The position numbers were made by a program, and so were the translations under genes. Below the pieces are notes generated by a model that saw only the letters and a list, made by a program, of their open reading frames with translations, was not told where the DNA came from and did no database searches. Positions 25,043 to 34,665 of a stretch of DNA of 64,000 bases are shown piece by piece. Origin of the DNA: Ilyonectria destructans (Eukaryota; Ascomycota; Sordariomycetes; Hypocreales; Nectriaceae); contig JAHEWK010000002.1 in NCBI GenBank assembly GCA_020740775.1, positions 3,534,001-3,598,000 of the forward strand, given 5' to 3'. The first letter of the stretch is position 1. Each line of letters begins with the position of its first letter.

Positions 25043-25559
25043 ATTTGATAAATTATTACCTTAGAAAAATAGACCAATCAGTTAAATGAGTACTTAGTTG
25101 CACTGAATTATATGAGCACAAACGTATCCTCGAAGATATTCACAGTGAGACCGAGTCTCGCACCTCCAAACCTTTCCAATCTTCCAAAACCATCGCGTAT
25201 GTTCCCATGAGAACCAGGGGAATGTGTATTAAGTTGACGAGACATCGATTCGATAGCTAGCTATTCTATCTTCTAATGTGTAGAAGACAACAGACCCTCA
25301 AGAGGCAAGCGTAGCCTAAACCCTTCCCATCCTTCTGTACCGTAGTCTACCGGTGCTTTCAACATTAGAGTATTCGACCTCAAATTCCCTTTTGGATAAC
25401 CCTCAGGGATAAAAAGTTAAAAAGCACGAATCGCAAAGATAGTCTGATACATCGCCCTCATGCGTTCAAGGGATCCGTCCGTACCTCCTAGTCGGTAATA
25501 TATCAACTCCAATCCTCCTCAAGTCCAGGCCCGAAGGACAATCGGAGATCGGGATGCGA
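25043..25559. other. Intergenic between converging genes
   Basis: About 0.5 kb of 3' flanks. No gene, repeat or RNA was recognised. Confidence 0.5.
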
Positions 25560-26642
25560 TCACCGTACCTGAGTTCGACGTCGATGAATGATCGGACTGC
25601 GTGGCCACTGAAGCGCAGTACCAGTCGGTTCTTCGACGGCAACCCGTGCGATAGTTGGAGAGTGTGTCACGGTTCTTGATCGAAGCGTGTCCCGAAGCCA
25701 AAAAGCAAAAGCTGCAATCCCACAAGACAAAGCAAAAGCCTGATCTAGATCCGTTATGGAAACACCAGATACTTGGAAGGGGTTATAAATTAGCACTTTG
25801 AAAATCCAACCCCAAATCCACAGTGGAATTCCAGCGAGGAGCCAAAATTCTCTATCTAGTTGACGAAATAGGTGAGATAATGCTTGATGGAAGGAAATGC
25901 AAATGACTCGTTCTTCTTGAAGTCGCCCACGATACCGACACCAGGCTGCGTATGCTATCATCCAGGTCATATACGCCTGAACTAAAAGGTCTGCAAACAA
26001 GAGCCCCCATGCGCATGTGTTGGAAGAGATAGAATTTGCGCAGCATATGAGTCTTATTTTTGGGAGGCTGGGCTGCTTGCACTCCCCCATCATCCGGGTG
26101 CCTATTTGCCGTAGCATTAATGTGAAAGACTCCATATTGGAAGCTGACCCTACAGTCCCCCAAATATTGCGGGTGACACAAGCAATAGAGCAGACGATCG
26201 AGGTGATGGAAACAGCGAGGGATCTCTTCAAGGGAACCTCTTTCGGGATAGATGTTATTTGCAAAAGTCCTGGTGAATCCATTTGCTTATTCGCTCGTCG
26301 CTGAGCAACAAGAAGTATAAGGGGTGCGACGCTGCAAAAGAGGTAGACTACCGATAGCGGCGCCTGCAAGGCTGCGAGGTGTTGCATATCAGAAAGCTCC
26401 GGGTCGTTTGCAGATTGGAAAGCTCGAGGACGTTTGACCACCTGTGCCATCACATCGCAGGCCGCAATGAAAGGAAACCAAAGCATTGCAAAGAGATCGC
26501 CGTCGATAGAGTCACTGTTTCGATAGTCTTTGTGTAGAGTCCATGACACGAAGACGGACGCAACGGAGAGAATCCAGCAGCCCATAACTCCTGGGCCATA
26601 TTGCGATGAGACGAGCCCAAAATCTCTTTCTGGGAGATCCAT
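25560..26642 (-). CDS. Multi-span membrane protein of unknown function
   Basis: I do not recognise a family. The single open frame of 360 residues starts at the first ATG in a GCC context. About seven hydrophobic spans are visible, near residues 20-37, 50-68, 88-114, 141-160, 211-234, 266-285 and 300-316, with a polar Arg-rich C-terminus. It has no transporter or receptor motif that I can name. The frame stops just after a donor-like CAG|GTACGG, so a further 3' exon is possible. It sits at the start of an accessory segment, and a 22-bp dyad sequence shared with the NLR upstream region lies 186 bp before the start. Confidence 0.65.
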   Translation of the reverse strand: MDLPERDFGLVSSQYGPGVMGCWILSVASVFVSWTLHKDYRNSDSIDGDLFAMLWFPFIAACDVMAQVVKRPRAFQSANDPELSDMQHLAALQAPLSVVYLFCSVAPLILLVAQRRANKQMDSPGLLQITSIPKEVPLKRSLAVSITSIVCSIACVTRNIWGTVGSASNMESFTLMLRQIGTRMMGECKQPSLPKIRLICCANSISSNTCAWGLLFADLLVQAYMTWMIAYAAWCRYRGRLQEERVICISFHQALSHLFRQLDREFWLLAGIPLWIWGWIFKVLIYNPFQVSGVSITDLDQAFALSCGIAAFAFWLRDTLRSRTVTHSPTIARVAVEEPTGTALQWPRSPIIHRRRTQVR

Positions 26643-27825
26643 GGCTGCCTGGGCTGGTGATTCGGGTGTTGTGGAGAGAGGGTGTGGAAACGAGGGTATT
26701 CGCTAGCTGAGAGGGTCTGGTGTCAAATATTTGTAATTCCGGATGATTTGATCTCGTCTAGATGAAAAAGAAGAGAGAATGCGCATGAGTAGAGTCGGGT
26801 GTTTGAGAGCTTTAATATTCGCTGTAGCCGCCAGCCTCGTGCGGCTGAGATCAGATCCTCGTCAGCACTCGTGGTGCAGCACTCATGTGCTAGAATCGCA
26901 CAATATTTTACCTAGGCTATGCAGCCACTTGGCGGGTGCCTGCTAGAGCCACAAAGTGAAACATCCGCGAGGTAGAGCTGGTGGCAGTGTATGGAGTCGT
27001 CGAGATTGAAACTCCGACAAGTCCAACGTCAGCCACCAGGTATCACGGGCTAGGCGATTATTGAAGCACGCACGCGCAAACGAGCCTTCGTCAATGTTAC
27101 ATAGTCTGCGTTGAGAAAATTCCACTCCCTTGTTCCTCTACCCCCATTTCGTCTCTCAATAGAGCTCCTGAGGTGAACAAAAGGGCTACAATCGCACCTT
27201 CGGCCGCCAGAGAGAGAGGGGCAATGTGCATACACGCTAAAACATGCCATCTCTGGATGCACTATTTATAAATCCAGCCACAGTATTCACAGATTTAGTT
27301 GAAAAAATATATTGCCGATGGAAAACAAGTGTGAGCTATGCGTAGTATCAATTAAAGCTAGATAATGTGTGGGGAAATGAGCAACACAGAGGCTAAAAGA
27401 CCCAACAGCCCACCCAAAAGGCACATGGAAGCTGTGGTGGCGGTGTGTCCTCAATAGCTCAAAAGGCTGAAATTGAAGCTGATAGAAATGAACAAAAGAG
27501 GCAAGATAATAGGGATACCGCAACGGGTATCATTTGATCAAATGGTTCATAAAAGAATGTATTAAGGGGCCAAAATACTATCAATTGAACAATCTGCTGA
27601 TAGCAGCTAATGCTACTTGCGGACATATCAATCTGATGACCCAAAATCCTCCCTTAAAGACCACAAGATTGACTCATCGGGCTGAGTTACTAGCTCTAGC
27701 CAAGGCGGAATATCCTAAGGAGACAGCCGGCTGTGAACCCCCTTCCAAAAATACAGAAAGATTCAATTTCCCCTGTTTTCCCCCAGACCTTAAATCCCTG
27801 ACAAAAGAAAGAACCCCGCTGGGAC
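26643..27825. other. Intergenic, 1.2 kb
   Basis: Holds the upstream region of the membrane protein gene and the 3' flank of the DUF7924-like gene. The 22-bp dyad repeat at 26828-26849 is annotated separately. No gene was recognised. Confidence 0.45.
26828..26849. repeat. 22-bp dyad sequence, copy 1
   Basis: This 22-mer contains the inverted repeat CAGCC-N6-GGCTG and is identical to positions 49250-49271. Both copies lie upstream of minus-strand genes (membrane protein; NLR). Confidence 0.8.
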
Positions 27826-28821
27826 TCACTTGGCAGTGTCCTGGTGAAACCCGACGTTCCGCAGAAAGCCAACAGACTCCTGGATCTCCTTTAGTCGCTC
27901 ACCCATGCCCCAGTCCAAAATATTACGAGAATACTTGCAGAAGTCCCGGTATTGCTGAGGATCGTAAAGCAGAAAGGTGCCGATCCTGCATACCGAATAC
28001 TCATCATCATGCTTCCACGTGATGGAGATCTTGGCCCGCCTGGCGCTCATAGCAATGCTAAAAGCAACCCTGTTGATCAGAGGGGAGTTGTACTCCTGAT
28101 CTCCGGCATTAAAGAGCTCGGTAAGTTCGATACAGGCTGCTGAGTCACCGGCGCATTCGTTTGCTGCATCCCGAATGCACTCGATTTTAGAGCATCGCTC
28201 ATCCATGAACTTGATGACGAGGAACGGGCAGTGCAACAACATGTGGTTGGCGAGAATTTCAATCCCCGCAGACAAGACCGGGGCTTGTTGCTGGGATAAT
28301 TCGGGCTCAAACTTGTACCCACAGAGTAGATCGGGGATATGCGCGTCGACCTCGCCTGAACTAGAGTTTAGTGCAGATTGCTCGGGCATTGGGATCCTTG
28401 GAATAAGATCAACATGTCCTACTAGCCCTAGACTGGGAAGCAGATAATCCTTGATGTAGTCTCCGGCCCGAAAATCTGTCCTGCCGTAAAACAGGTGATT
28501 TGACCAGGGGTTGTGTACAGTGTCGTCCTGGTGTCGCCCCAGAGCATTCTGACCTTGACGTATCTGATCACTGAGGTCATGAATAGTCTCGGGCAATTGT
28601 TCACAGAGGTCGTGGTCGGGTCGGGGACTACGTTTACTGTTGTCCAGCACTGGTCCCGGAGAGTTTTGGCCCTGGTGTATCTGATCAATGAGATCAGCAA
28701 TGCCTTCTGGTAATTTCTCACTGATATCTCGAATCTTGATGTGGTCAGGGTATAAGGATTCCCATTGGCCATTGAGATACTCCAAAGAGGAACCACCGGA
28801 GCTGGAAAGTTCGCTCTCCAT
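27826..28821 (-). CDS. DUF7924-like protein with degenerate nuclease-fold motif
   Basis: Single exon, 331 residues, start ATG at 28821. The C-terminal half resembles fungal DUF7924-type proteins: HIPDLLCGY (D164), CPFLVIKFMDE, a central AAC-x-EL helix, AFSIAMSARRAKISITWKH, and YRDFCKYSRNILDWGMGERL. Where relatives keep an E-x-K motif in the core strand, this copy reads K204-F-M206, so catalysis is doubtful. Residues about 31-57 and 70-95 are an internal duplication (KLPEGIADLIDQIHQGQN versus QLPETIHDLSDQIRQGQN). The stop falls in a donor-like AAGTGAGT, so a short 3' exon may exist. Function unknown. Confidence 0.65.
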   Translation of the reverse strand: MESELSSSGGSSLEYLNGQWESLYPDHIKIRDISEKLPEGIADLIDQIHQGQNSPGPVLDNSKRSPRPDHDLCEQLPETIHDLSDQIRQGQNALGRHQDDTVHNPWSNHLFYGRTDFRAGDYIKDYLLPSLGLVGHVDLIPRIPMPEQSALNSSSGEVDAHIPDLLCGYKFEPELSQQQAPVLSAGIEILANHMLLHCPFLVIKFMDERCSKIECIRDAANECAGDSAACIELTELFNAGDQEYNSPLINRVAFSIAMSARRAKISITWKHDDEYSVCRIGTFLLYDPQQYRDFCKYSRNILDWGMGERLKEIQESVGFLRNVGFHQDTAK

Positions 28822-29425
28822 CGTGAGTGAGGTGAAAGGTTTGAAGGGTGATGAGTTTATTCGGCTGGCGCTGGTCAGTACAACGTTTTTAATAGTCGCT
28901 TCGCGAGAACAATGTTTCGCTGAAACAGAGGGGTGGTAGGAACAGCGTGGTGAATTGGTATTCGCACATAGGTACGCGTCCTTTGTTCACGGTTCGGCCC
29001 ATTGTATACAGCCCATGCACACATCATTTCTTCAAGATTCGGCTGAATCATTGTATACAGCCCATGCACACAGTGGAAATGAATATTTAGACTGGAGGTC
29101 TACTGAATTTGCTCTACTGATATCGATATTAGGTGTGTTGTGAAGTCGATTTAGGACTGGGTATGCGGGAGTGTGCGGACAGCAACACTCCCAAATATTT
29201 CAATACGATCTGATCGTTCGTCTCAGAGTCACGCTCACTGTAGCACATTGCGGAAAGTATAAAATTCTGACAAACACACTAGATTAACACTTTCTGACAA
29301 AAGTGGGACTACCTAAGTCCGTACAAACCCTCTAAGGCGACGGACTCGGGTCGTCTAATCGGTTACTACTCGGACCACAACTTTTCATCCGTTAGAGCCG
29401 GAACAGATTCAACGACTTCAACGGC
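28822..29425. other. Intergenic, 0.6 kb with a 24-bp direct repeat
   Basis: Upstream region of the DUF7924-like gene and 3' flank of the next minus-strand gene. The repeat at 29000-29072 is listed separately. Nothing else was seen. Confidence 0.45.
29000..29072. repeat. Pair of exact 24-bp direct repeats
   Basis: The same 24-mer, beginning CATTGTATACAGCCCATGCA, occurs at 29000-29023 and 29049-29072, a 49-bp period. It lies about 200 bp upstream of the DUF7924-like start. Possible protein-binding site pair or footprint of an old element. Confidence 0.85.
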
Positions 29426-30505
29426 TCATTCTGTTTCCCACAACTGCTCCGTATCCCACGCGACCAAGTTGTTATTCTTGAGCAATTGGCTCTCCTTGTT
29501 ATCATCAGTCCAATAAAAAGCCCCCGAATGTCCGTCGAGTTTGCGGTGATATCCCCACGGACTGGCATGGTACTCGCCATCAATGTGCCACAATGGCCGT
29601 CCGTTGTACCACTCACGCATGTCTGGCCGAAACCCGTCCAGAGCTACATCGAGAGCAGTCATCCCTTGACACCTTCGAAACCCCTGGACCAGAAATCGGT
29701 ACAACCCATACCGCAATCCGCACTCGTCGCCAATACGATCGGGAGTGAAAGGACCATCGCGAGGGATTATCCAACAGTCAACTTCGCAATTGGGATCTGT
29801 GATTTCCGATCTTGTCCTTGCTCTGAACTGGAGCAGTAAAAGGCGCTCACCATCAAAGCAGAACACATGGGGACAGGCGTATTTATCCGCGTAACTTCAT
29901 TTATACCGGTTAGATTCCTCACGTCAATGGCATATTCGTATTGGTAGATGTGCAACATACCCTCGCAGCTCTCTCGAGAGGCTTTCTTGGTTGCCAGCTA
30001 GGCTGCCTCGTTCCCATTGCTCTGGCATGATCAGGCAGTTTTGAAATTTCCCAATTAGCACGGGGAGTCTCTCATCACCAATTTCCATGGAGTAAATGAT
30101 ATCGGCCGTCTGATCATCCTCATCAGTTTCAAAGGGCTCTTCACGAGATGTTTGAACAATTTGTGGGATTTCGTCGAATCCGGTAAGGACAGGGTTGGAA
30201 ACTTCTGTATGGAAAAAGTTGATGGCATCTTCCTCTGAATTTAACAGCCAGTGTCGAGGATTCGGATTGTCGCCTCCTCGAAGAACCCTAAGGTGATCAT
30301 CGCCCAAAAGTGGCCCAAACGTATAATTGATGGTGTCGATTTCGGGGACATCGGGCGTGCTCGAATGGAGGGTGAACTTGGTGATTGGAGGGTAATTGTT
30401 TGCCCACGCTTTGTCACTGGCCCACTGATAATTGGTCGACTCGACCGGATTCTTCGGGTGCGAGTAGATCAGGTCTTCCACGGCGACGTCATGAAATCCA
30501 CGCAT
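29426..30505 (-). CDS. Fungal orphan protein, possibly nuclease-fold
   Basis: Two exons (30505-29961, 29894-29426) with a 66-bp intron (GTATGT..GAAG) give 337 residues. Splicing joins ESLSRELRG to YADKYACPHVFCFDGE, a segment I recognise from lineage-specific fungal proteins found next to NLR and HET genes. Further landmarks are LLLLQFRARTRSEI, DCWIIPRDGPF and LYRFLVQGFRRCQG. A strand reading LPVLIGKFQNCLIM occupies the place where a PD-(D/E)XK core might sit, but no clear D...ExK triad is visible. An in-frame GTG start upstream was rejected for the ATG at 30505. Function unknown. Confidence 0.6.
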
Positions 30506-31334
30506 GATGTGAGGCGATGATGTTAAGTCTAAGAATCGATTCACTTGGAGCAGACCGCCTGTCGAGTTCAAATACCCCGCACAGAAGTGCACTTTCGCAA
30601 TGTCTTACATCGGCTGTGTTCAGCCCTAAGTGCTTTAGCATTGTCACGCAACGAAAAATAAAGAAGATAAATGTAATAATTATCTTGGGACTGAACTGAT
30701 GGGTGGATGAATAGTTTATTTTATTTTATTTTGTTTTACCTATCAGTTCATTAGAGTAGATGTGAATTACACGCATAATTTTCAGTTCCCTTGCAACGTT
30801 CATAATAACGTGGTTAACAAGCACGATGATAGGGTCACGTGGATGAACCACGTGGTGATTGTCAAGAGGGCAGAGATGTGTGTATTATGATCTATCACTG
30901 GCCTGCTAGGCGAGGGAAATGTGGCTTGTATGAGATGTCGGCTGCCTGAGGCCACAGCCGCAGTTGGCGACCTGGGCTTCAGCAGTAATCATGGAGTCAA
31001 TCTTGAGCTGCGACCGTCCTTCCTGACGGCGAAGAGCCTAAAGATGCAACATGGGCAATCTCACACATTCTCTCTCTCCTCCGGGACCAGCAACCGTCAA
31101 GATGGACCAGTCCCGGCCCCTCAGGCGCTCTCTCTGCCACCACGACCAGCCGTAGGCAAGCCATCAATCTCAGCATTCGAGCCAATTGATGATCAAGTGC
31201 TCCAACACACCCTGGAAAGCCACTACAACGCTGCCCAATGGTTTCCGATTTCGGCCATGGCTTCTGGGAGACGTCGTTAAGTTTGTGGTGGCATCTCTTC
31301 CATTGATCTGGCTAACGCATTGTGCGCCTCCTAG
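30506..31334. other. Intergenic, 0.8 kb
   Basis: AT-rich from 30640 to 30780. An open frame at 30921-31280 (plus) runs toward the kinase-like remnant and could be its decayed 5' part, but it matches nothing by itself. Confidence 0.35.
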
Positions 31335-31855
31335 TTCCATCTTGGCCTCGGCCATGTATTTTCCCAAGGACATTTCATTGGCTTTGAATATCGACATGCC
31401 CTAGAACCGAGCATCATTCGGAACTCGATCGACTGCGTTATCATCACGATCCTCCTCTTCCTTCCCTCGACTGTGGTGCCGAAGAAGCTCAAGCTAGACT
31501 GGGATGGGGAATCCGACAACAAGAAGGATACGAATGGACGGCTAGAGGGTCACCCAGGCCGCTTGATACCTATATTGTATGGTGAAGGGCGGTGTGATGG
31601 ACCAATGCCCTCATTCTCTCCGCGTTGTTGGGTTCTTCCATTTGAGTAGAAGGCTCCTGCCTTTCCTCTGAGGAATTCAAGAGACGACTGGAGGCCGCAA
31701 ACCAAGAGCTTGCTACACTTGGCCTTGCACGAGATGACGTGAAAATGGCCAATATCATTCTTGTTGATGACGGAATAGTGTTTGTGGACTTGGAGTCCTT
31801 TGGTAACCCTGGTCTAGGCCTGGATTCTGTGATCAGCACATACCACATAGAATAG
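31335..31855 (+). pseudogene. Remnant of a kinase-like gene
   Basis: One plus-strand frame reads GHPGRLIPILYGEG, and after a frame change the text continues TNALILSALLGSSI, an in-frame TGA, then LATLGLARDDVKMANIILVD and GIVFVDLESFGNP. The last part has the order of a kinase/phosphotransferase catalytic loop (D-x-K-x-x-N) followed by a metal-binding aspartate strand (VDLE). The frameshift and the stop show it is broken. A possible intron end (CTAG at 31331-31334) precedes the similarity. This type of small fungal kinase-like protein is common beside HET and NLR genes. The 5' limit is uncertain. Confidence 0.55.
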
Positions 31856-32105
31856 GCAACATGACTCGTTTAATCTAGCCAATGGATTAATTTGTTAACT
31901 ACCTATTGGGTATATCAATTTCGCATCCAGGTATCCCCTAAGATGATCTTCTATCAAATGCCTGAAGGTTATGGAGATTGATGATTGCTGCCCGTGACGA
32001 GAATGCTGAGATGGAAGCAGTGTCGCCGCTGAATCACTGCTCGATGCATGCAATATCAAGAGATTCAACAAATCCTACAACCTGTAATTCCAAGTTGCAA
32101 TGCAC

Positions 32106-33625
32106 CTAAAGCTTCGACAGAGTTCCATTTGGTTGCAAGAGAGACAGGTATTGTTTTGAAATCTCTTGGACGTCTCGGCAGCTGCGTGTGTTAGTCTAGA
32201 TATCTGTCTGGATAGGCGTCTAATTGCCTAACATACCCAGCCAGCGCCATGGTAGTCTTGAACTCGTCATAGAGGAGCTGTAGAGCGAGTTCTGCGCCAT
32301 TGGCTCCATTGTACTGTGCCACAGGGGAATTTTGTCAGCGAGGCACGATCTTTTCGTTCTAAAAGAACCACTTACAGCTAGTCCCCAAATCGCGGGCCGT
32401 CCGGCAAAGCAGAAGTCAGCACCTAGAGCCAAAGCTTTGAAAATGTCGGTACCACGGCGGATTCCTCCGTCTACGGCAATGGCGATACGTCCCTTGGCAA
32501 CGGGGGCAATTTCACGAAGGACGTCAAGAGTGGCGGGGACAGTGTCGAGTTGTCGACCGCCATGGTTAGAGATGATTATACCGTCAAGGCCGTACTTGAT
32601 GGCGAGCTCTGCATCCTGAATGGTGTAAACTAATTGATTGAATCAGCGCCTGATCCCCATGTGTCTGTATTTGTAAGAGAACGTTACTTACTTCCCTTGC
32701 CCCAGATCTGCATTTTGGTGTGTTTACGGAAGAAGGGCATGAGCTCTGGCCACTCAATTGATGAATCTACAACGTCAGCTATGAGCAGCGTACAGTGAGT
32801 AGGGATAATACCGTATGCCATCGACTCGTCGGCCTCCTCAAGATTAGTAACGTCCACGCCAGGGAAGAGGTTAGGGTATTCCATGCCCTTGGGCACACCG
32901 AAACTGTTGCGGAATTCGTTCAGTCTTCGACCCAGGTAGGGAGCATCAAGAGTTAGAAGCAAAGCCTTGAAGCCGGCCTCTTGGAGTCAGGTTAGCTAGC
33001 GATATTTCCTGGAACAATAAAAACCTACTCTCTGCTCTCTTGATAAGCTGGATGGTAGCTTCCTTGTTCTTCAGCATGCTAATTTGCATGGCGTAGGGGT
33101 TTCCTTTGGCATGGGAGATGACATCCTCCAGAGCCATGGTGGAGTAGTTGGACAGACCCATGGGAACGCCGACAGCAGCAGCCGCTTTGGATGTGCCGAC
33201 CTCTCCATCGGGATGCGCCAATGCCTGCATGGCAGACGGGGAGAAACCAAAGGGGAAGGTGACTTTGGTTCCAAATATGGTGGTGCTGGCATCGAGACCA
33301 GTGAGGTCCCGGAGAACCCGGGGTCGGATCTTGTAGCGATCGTAGGCGGCCTCGTTCTCCCTCAGGCTAGGCGGAGATGTCAGTGATGGACTTTGTAGCG
33401 AAGACTGGAAGGCTGAAGTACGTGATGAGATCCATGGCGCCCTCATTGTAGTATTCTGCGATTGGTCAGTTCCTCACTCAGGTTATCCGTCGGCCTTTGC
33501 AATGGACATTGTGAGTGAAGGTTGGGCCCACCCTTTGTCGACTTATCCAACTTGGCGGATCCGAGTCGCTCGAGATCTTTGATACTATACACCTCCGAGT
33601 CGTGGCTCTTGCCGCGGTTTGCCAT
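32106..33625 (-). CDS. FMN-dependent 2-hydroxyacid oxidase, peroxisomal
   Basis: This belongs to the lactate/glycolate oxidase family, which oxidises (S)-2-hydroxyacids and normally makes H2O2. Eight exons (33625-33532, 33455-33422, 33366-33029, 32979-32812, 32766-32692, 32629-32376, 32313-32237, 32181-32106) give 371 residues. Landmarks are EYYNEGAMDLITLRENEAAY, FGFSPSAMQALAHPDGE, KALLLTLDAPYLGRR, MQIWGKGIYTIQDAE with the FMN-side lysine, SNHGGRQLD with catalytic His and Arg, and VDGGIRRGTDIFKALALGA. The last residues are SKL, the archetypal PTS1, so the enzyme should be peroxisomal. The fourth intron is stop-free and 51 bp long. Substrate chain length cannot be told. Confidence 0.92.
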
Positions 33626-34665
33626 GATTGATGATGGCTCTGGCTACTGAGGGAAATCTTGGGGGGAATCGGAGGGATTGTAGGATCGGCCGAGAGTGAT
33701 TTGTGGTATACAGATCTGAGGACGAACAACTGAGTGAAACCCGGGGACTTAAAAGATGAGCGACTGCGCCTTTTACCTGTAGTGATTGGCTTTCAATCCA
33801 GAGCAGCTGGTACCCCCAGCCATGATGCTGGCAGGGTGCACAGGAAGCCCAACCGGGGTCTGTAGATCTGCTGGGGAGCTCCACTACGGCCATCTGTTAG
33901 CGGGCGGGTAAGGTCACGTTCGCTGTAGGCTGCCGTGCGCTACTGTTGTCATAATCGCCGCTCTTCTGTCACTTGCCTGCGGGGGATTCTGGAGTTAGTG
34001 GCGACGGCCTCATCGTACGACGCAGGATGTCTTCCGCAGCTACGGAACTGGATGCCAGAGAATGCATATCTTCCAAAGCTACCGTCACAGCATGCACGTA
34101 CACATCCAGGTTGGATCGCAGCATTCTGTCGTCCCTAGTTAGTGCTACACGGCGCGTCCCAGCGCTTCGGCTTGGCTCCCGAGGATTAGCGTCACGCTTC
34201 TCCAAGGTGAGCTGCTCAGGCCGCATGGGTTCATGCTCTAAATCGAAGGAGTCAAACTCGTGCTCTCCAGCACGGGCATTGGTCTAACATTTCATCCTGA
34301 AGCTGATGGCTGCAGAGTACCCTTCTTGATTACGTATTGGAGGGTCGGGGAGGGTCGTCAACACAATCTTGCCAGCGCGATCTAAGAAGAATCAAATTTA
34401 GTAGACAAGTATCATGAGGAAATACGCATAACTCATTTTAAAAATCCTTTAGTACCATAACATATCCAACATCATTAATCGTCTACTGCACCTCGTGGGG
34501 AAGGTCAATAGAGGAAATGTCCATGCCTTATTTCCCCAAGAGCGCCCCCTCCCCCCCCCCCCCCCCCCCCCCCAGCTACACACAGAGGCCATTGGTAGAC
34601 TGGACTACTTCCTGCGCATCTTCTTCCGCTCCCCCGCCGCTCCATCTTCAGACGATGCATCCTGA
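33626..34665. other. Intergenic, 1 kb
   Basis: Upstream region of the hydroxyacid oxidase and 3' flank of the DUF7924 gene. A 23-base poly-C run lies at 34551-34573. Short open frames at 33935-34287 overlap on both strands and are not supported. Confidence 0.45.
34551..34573 (+). repeat. Poly-C homopolymer, 23 bases
   Basis: An uninterrupted run of 23 C on the plus strand, about 100 bp beyond the stop codon of the DUF7924 gene. Its length may be a sequencing or assembly artefact. Confidence 0.8.

Noticed and set aside
27534..28022. 162-codon plus frame
   Set aside because: Half of it is antisense to the DUF7924-like gene and it has no recognisable domain.
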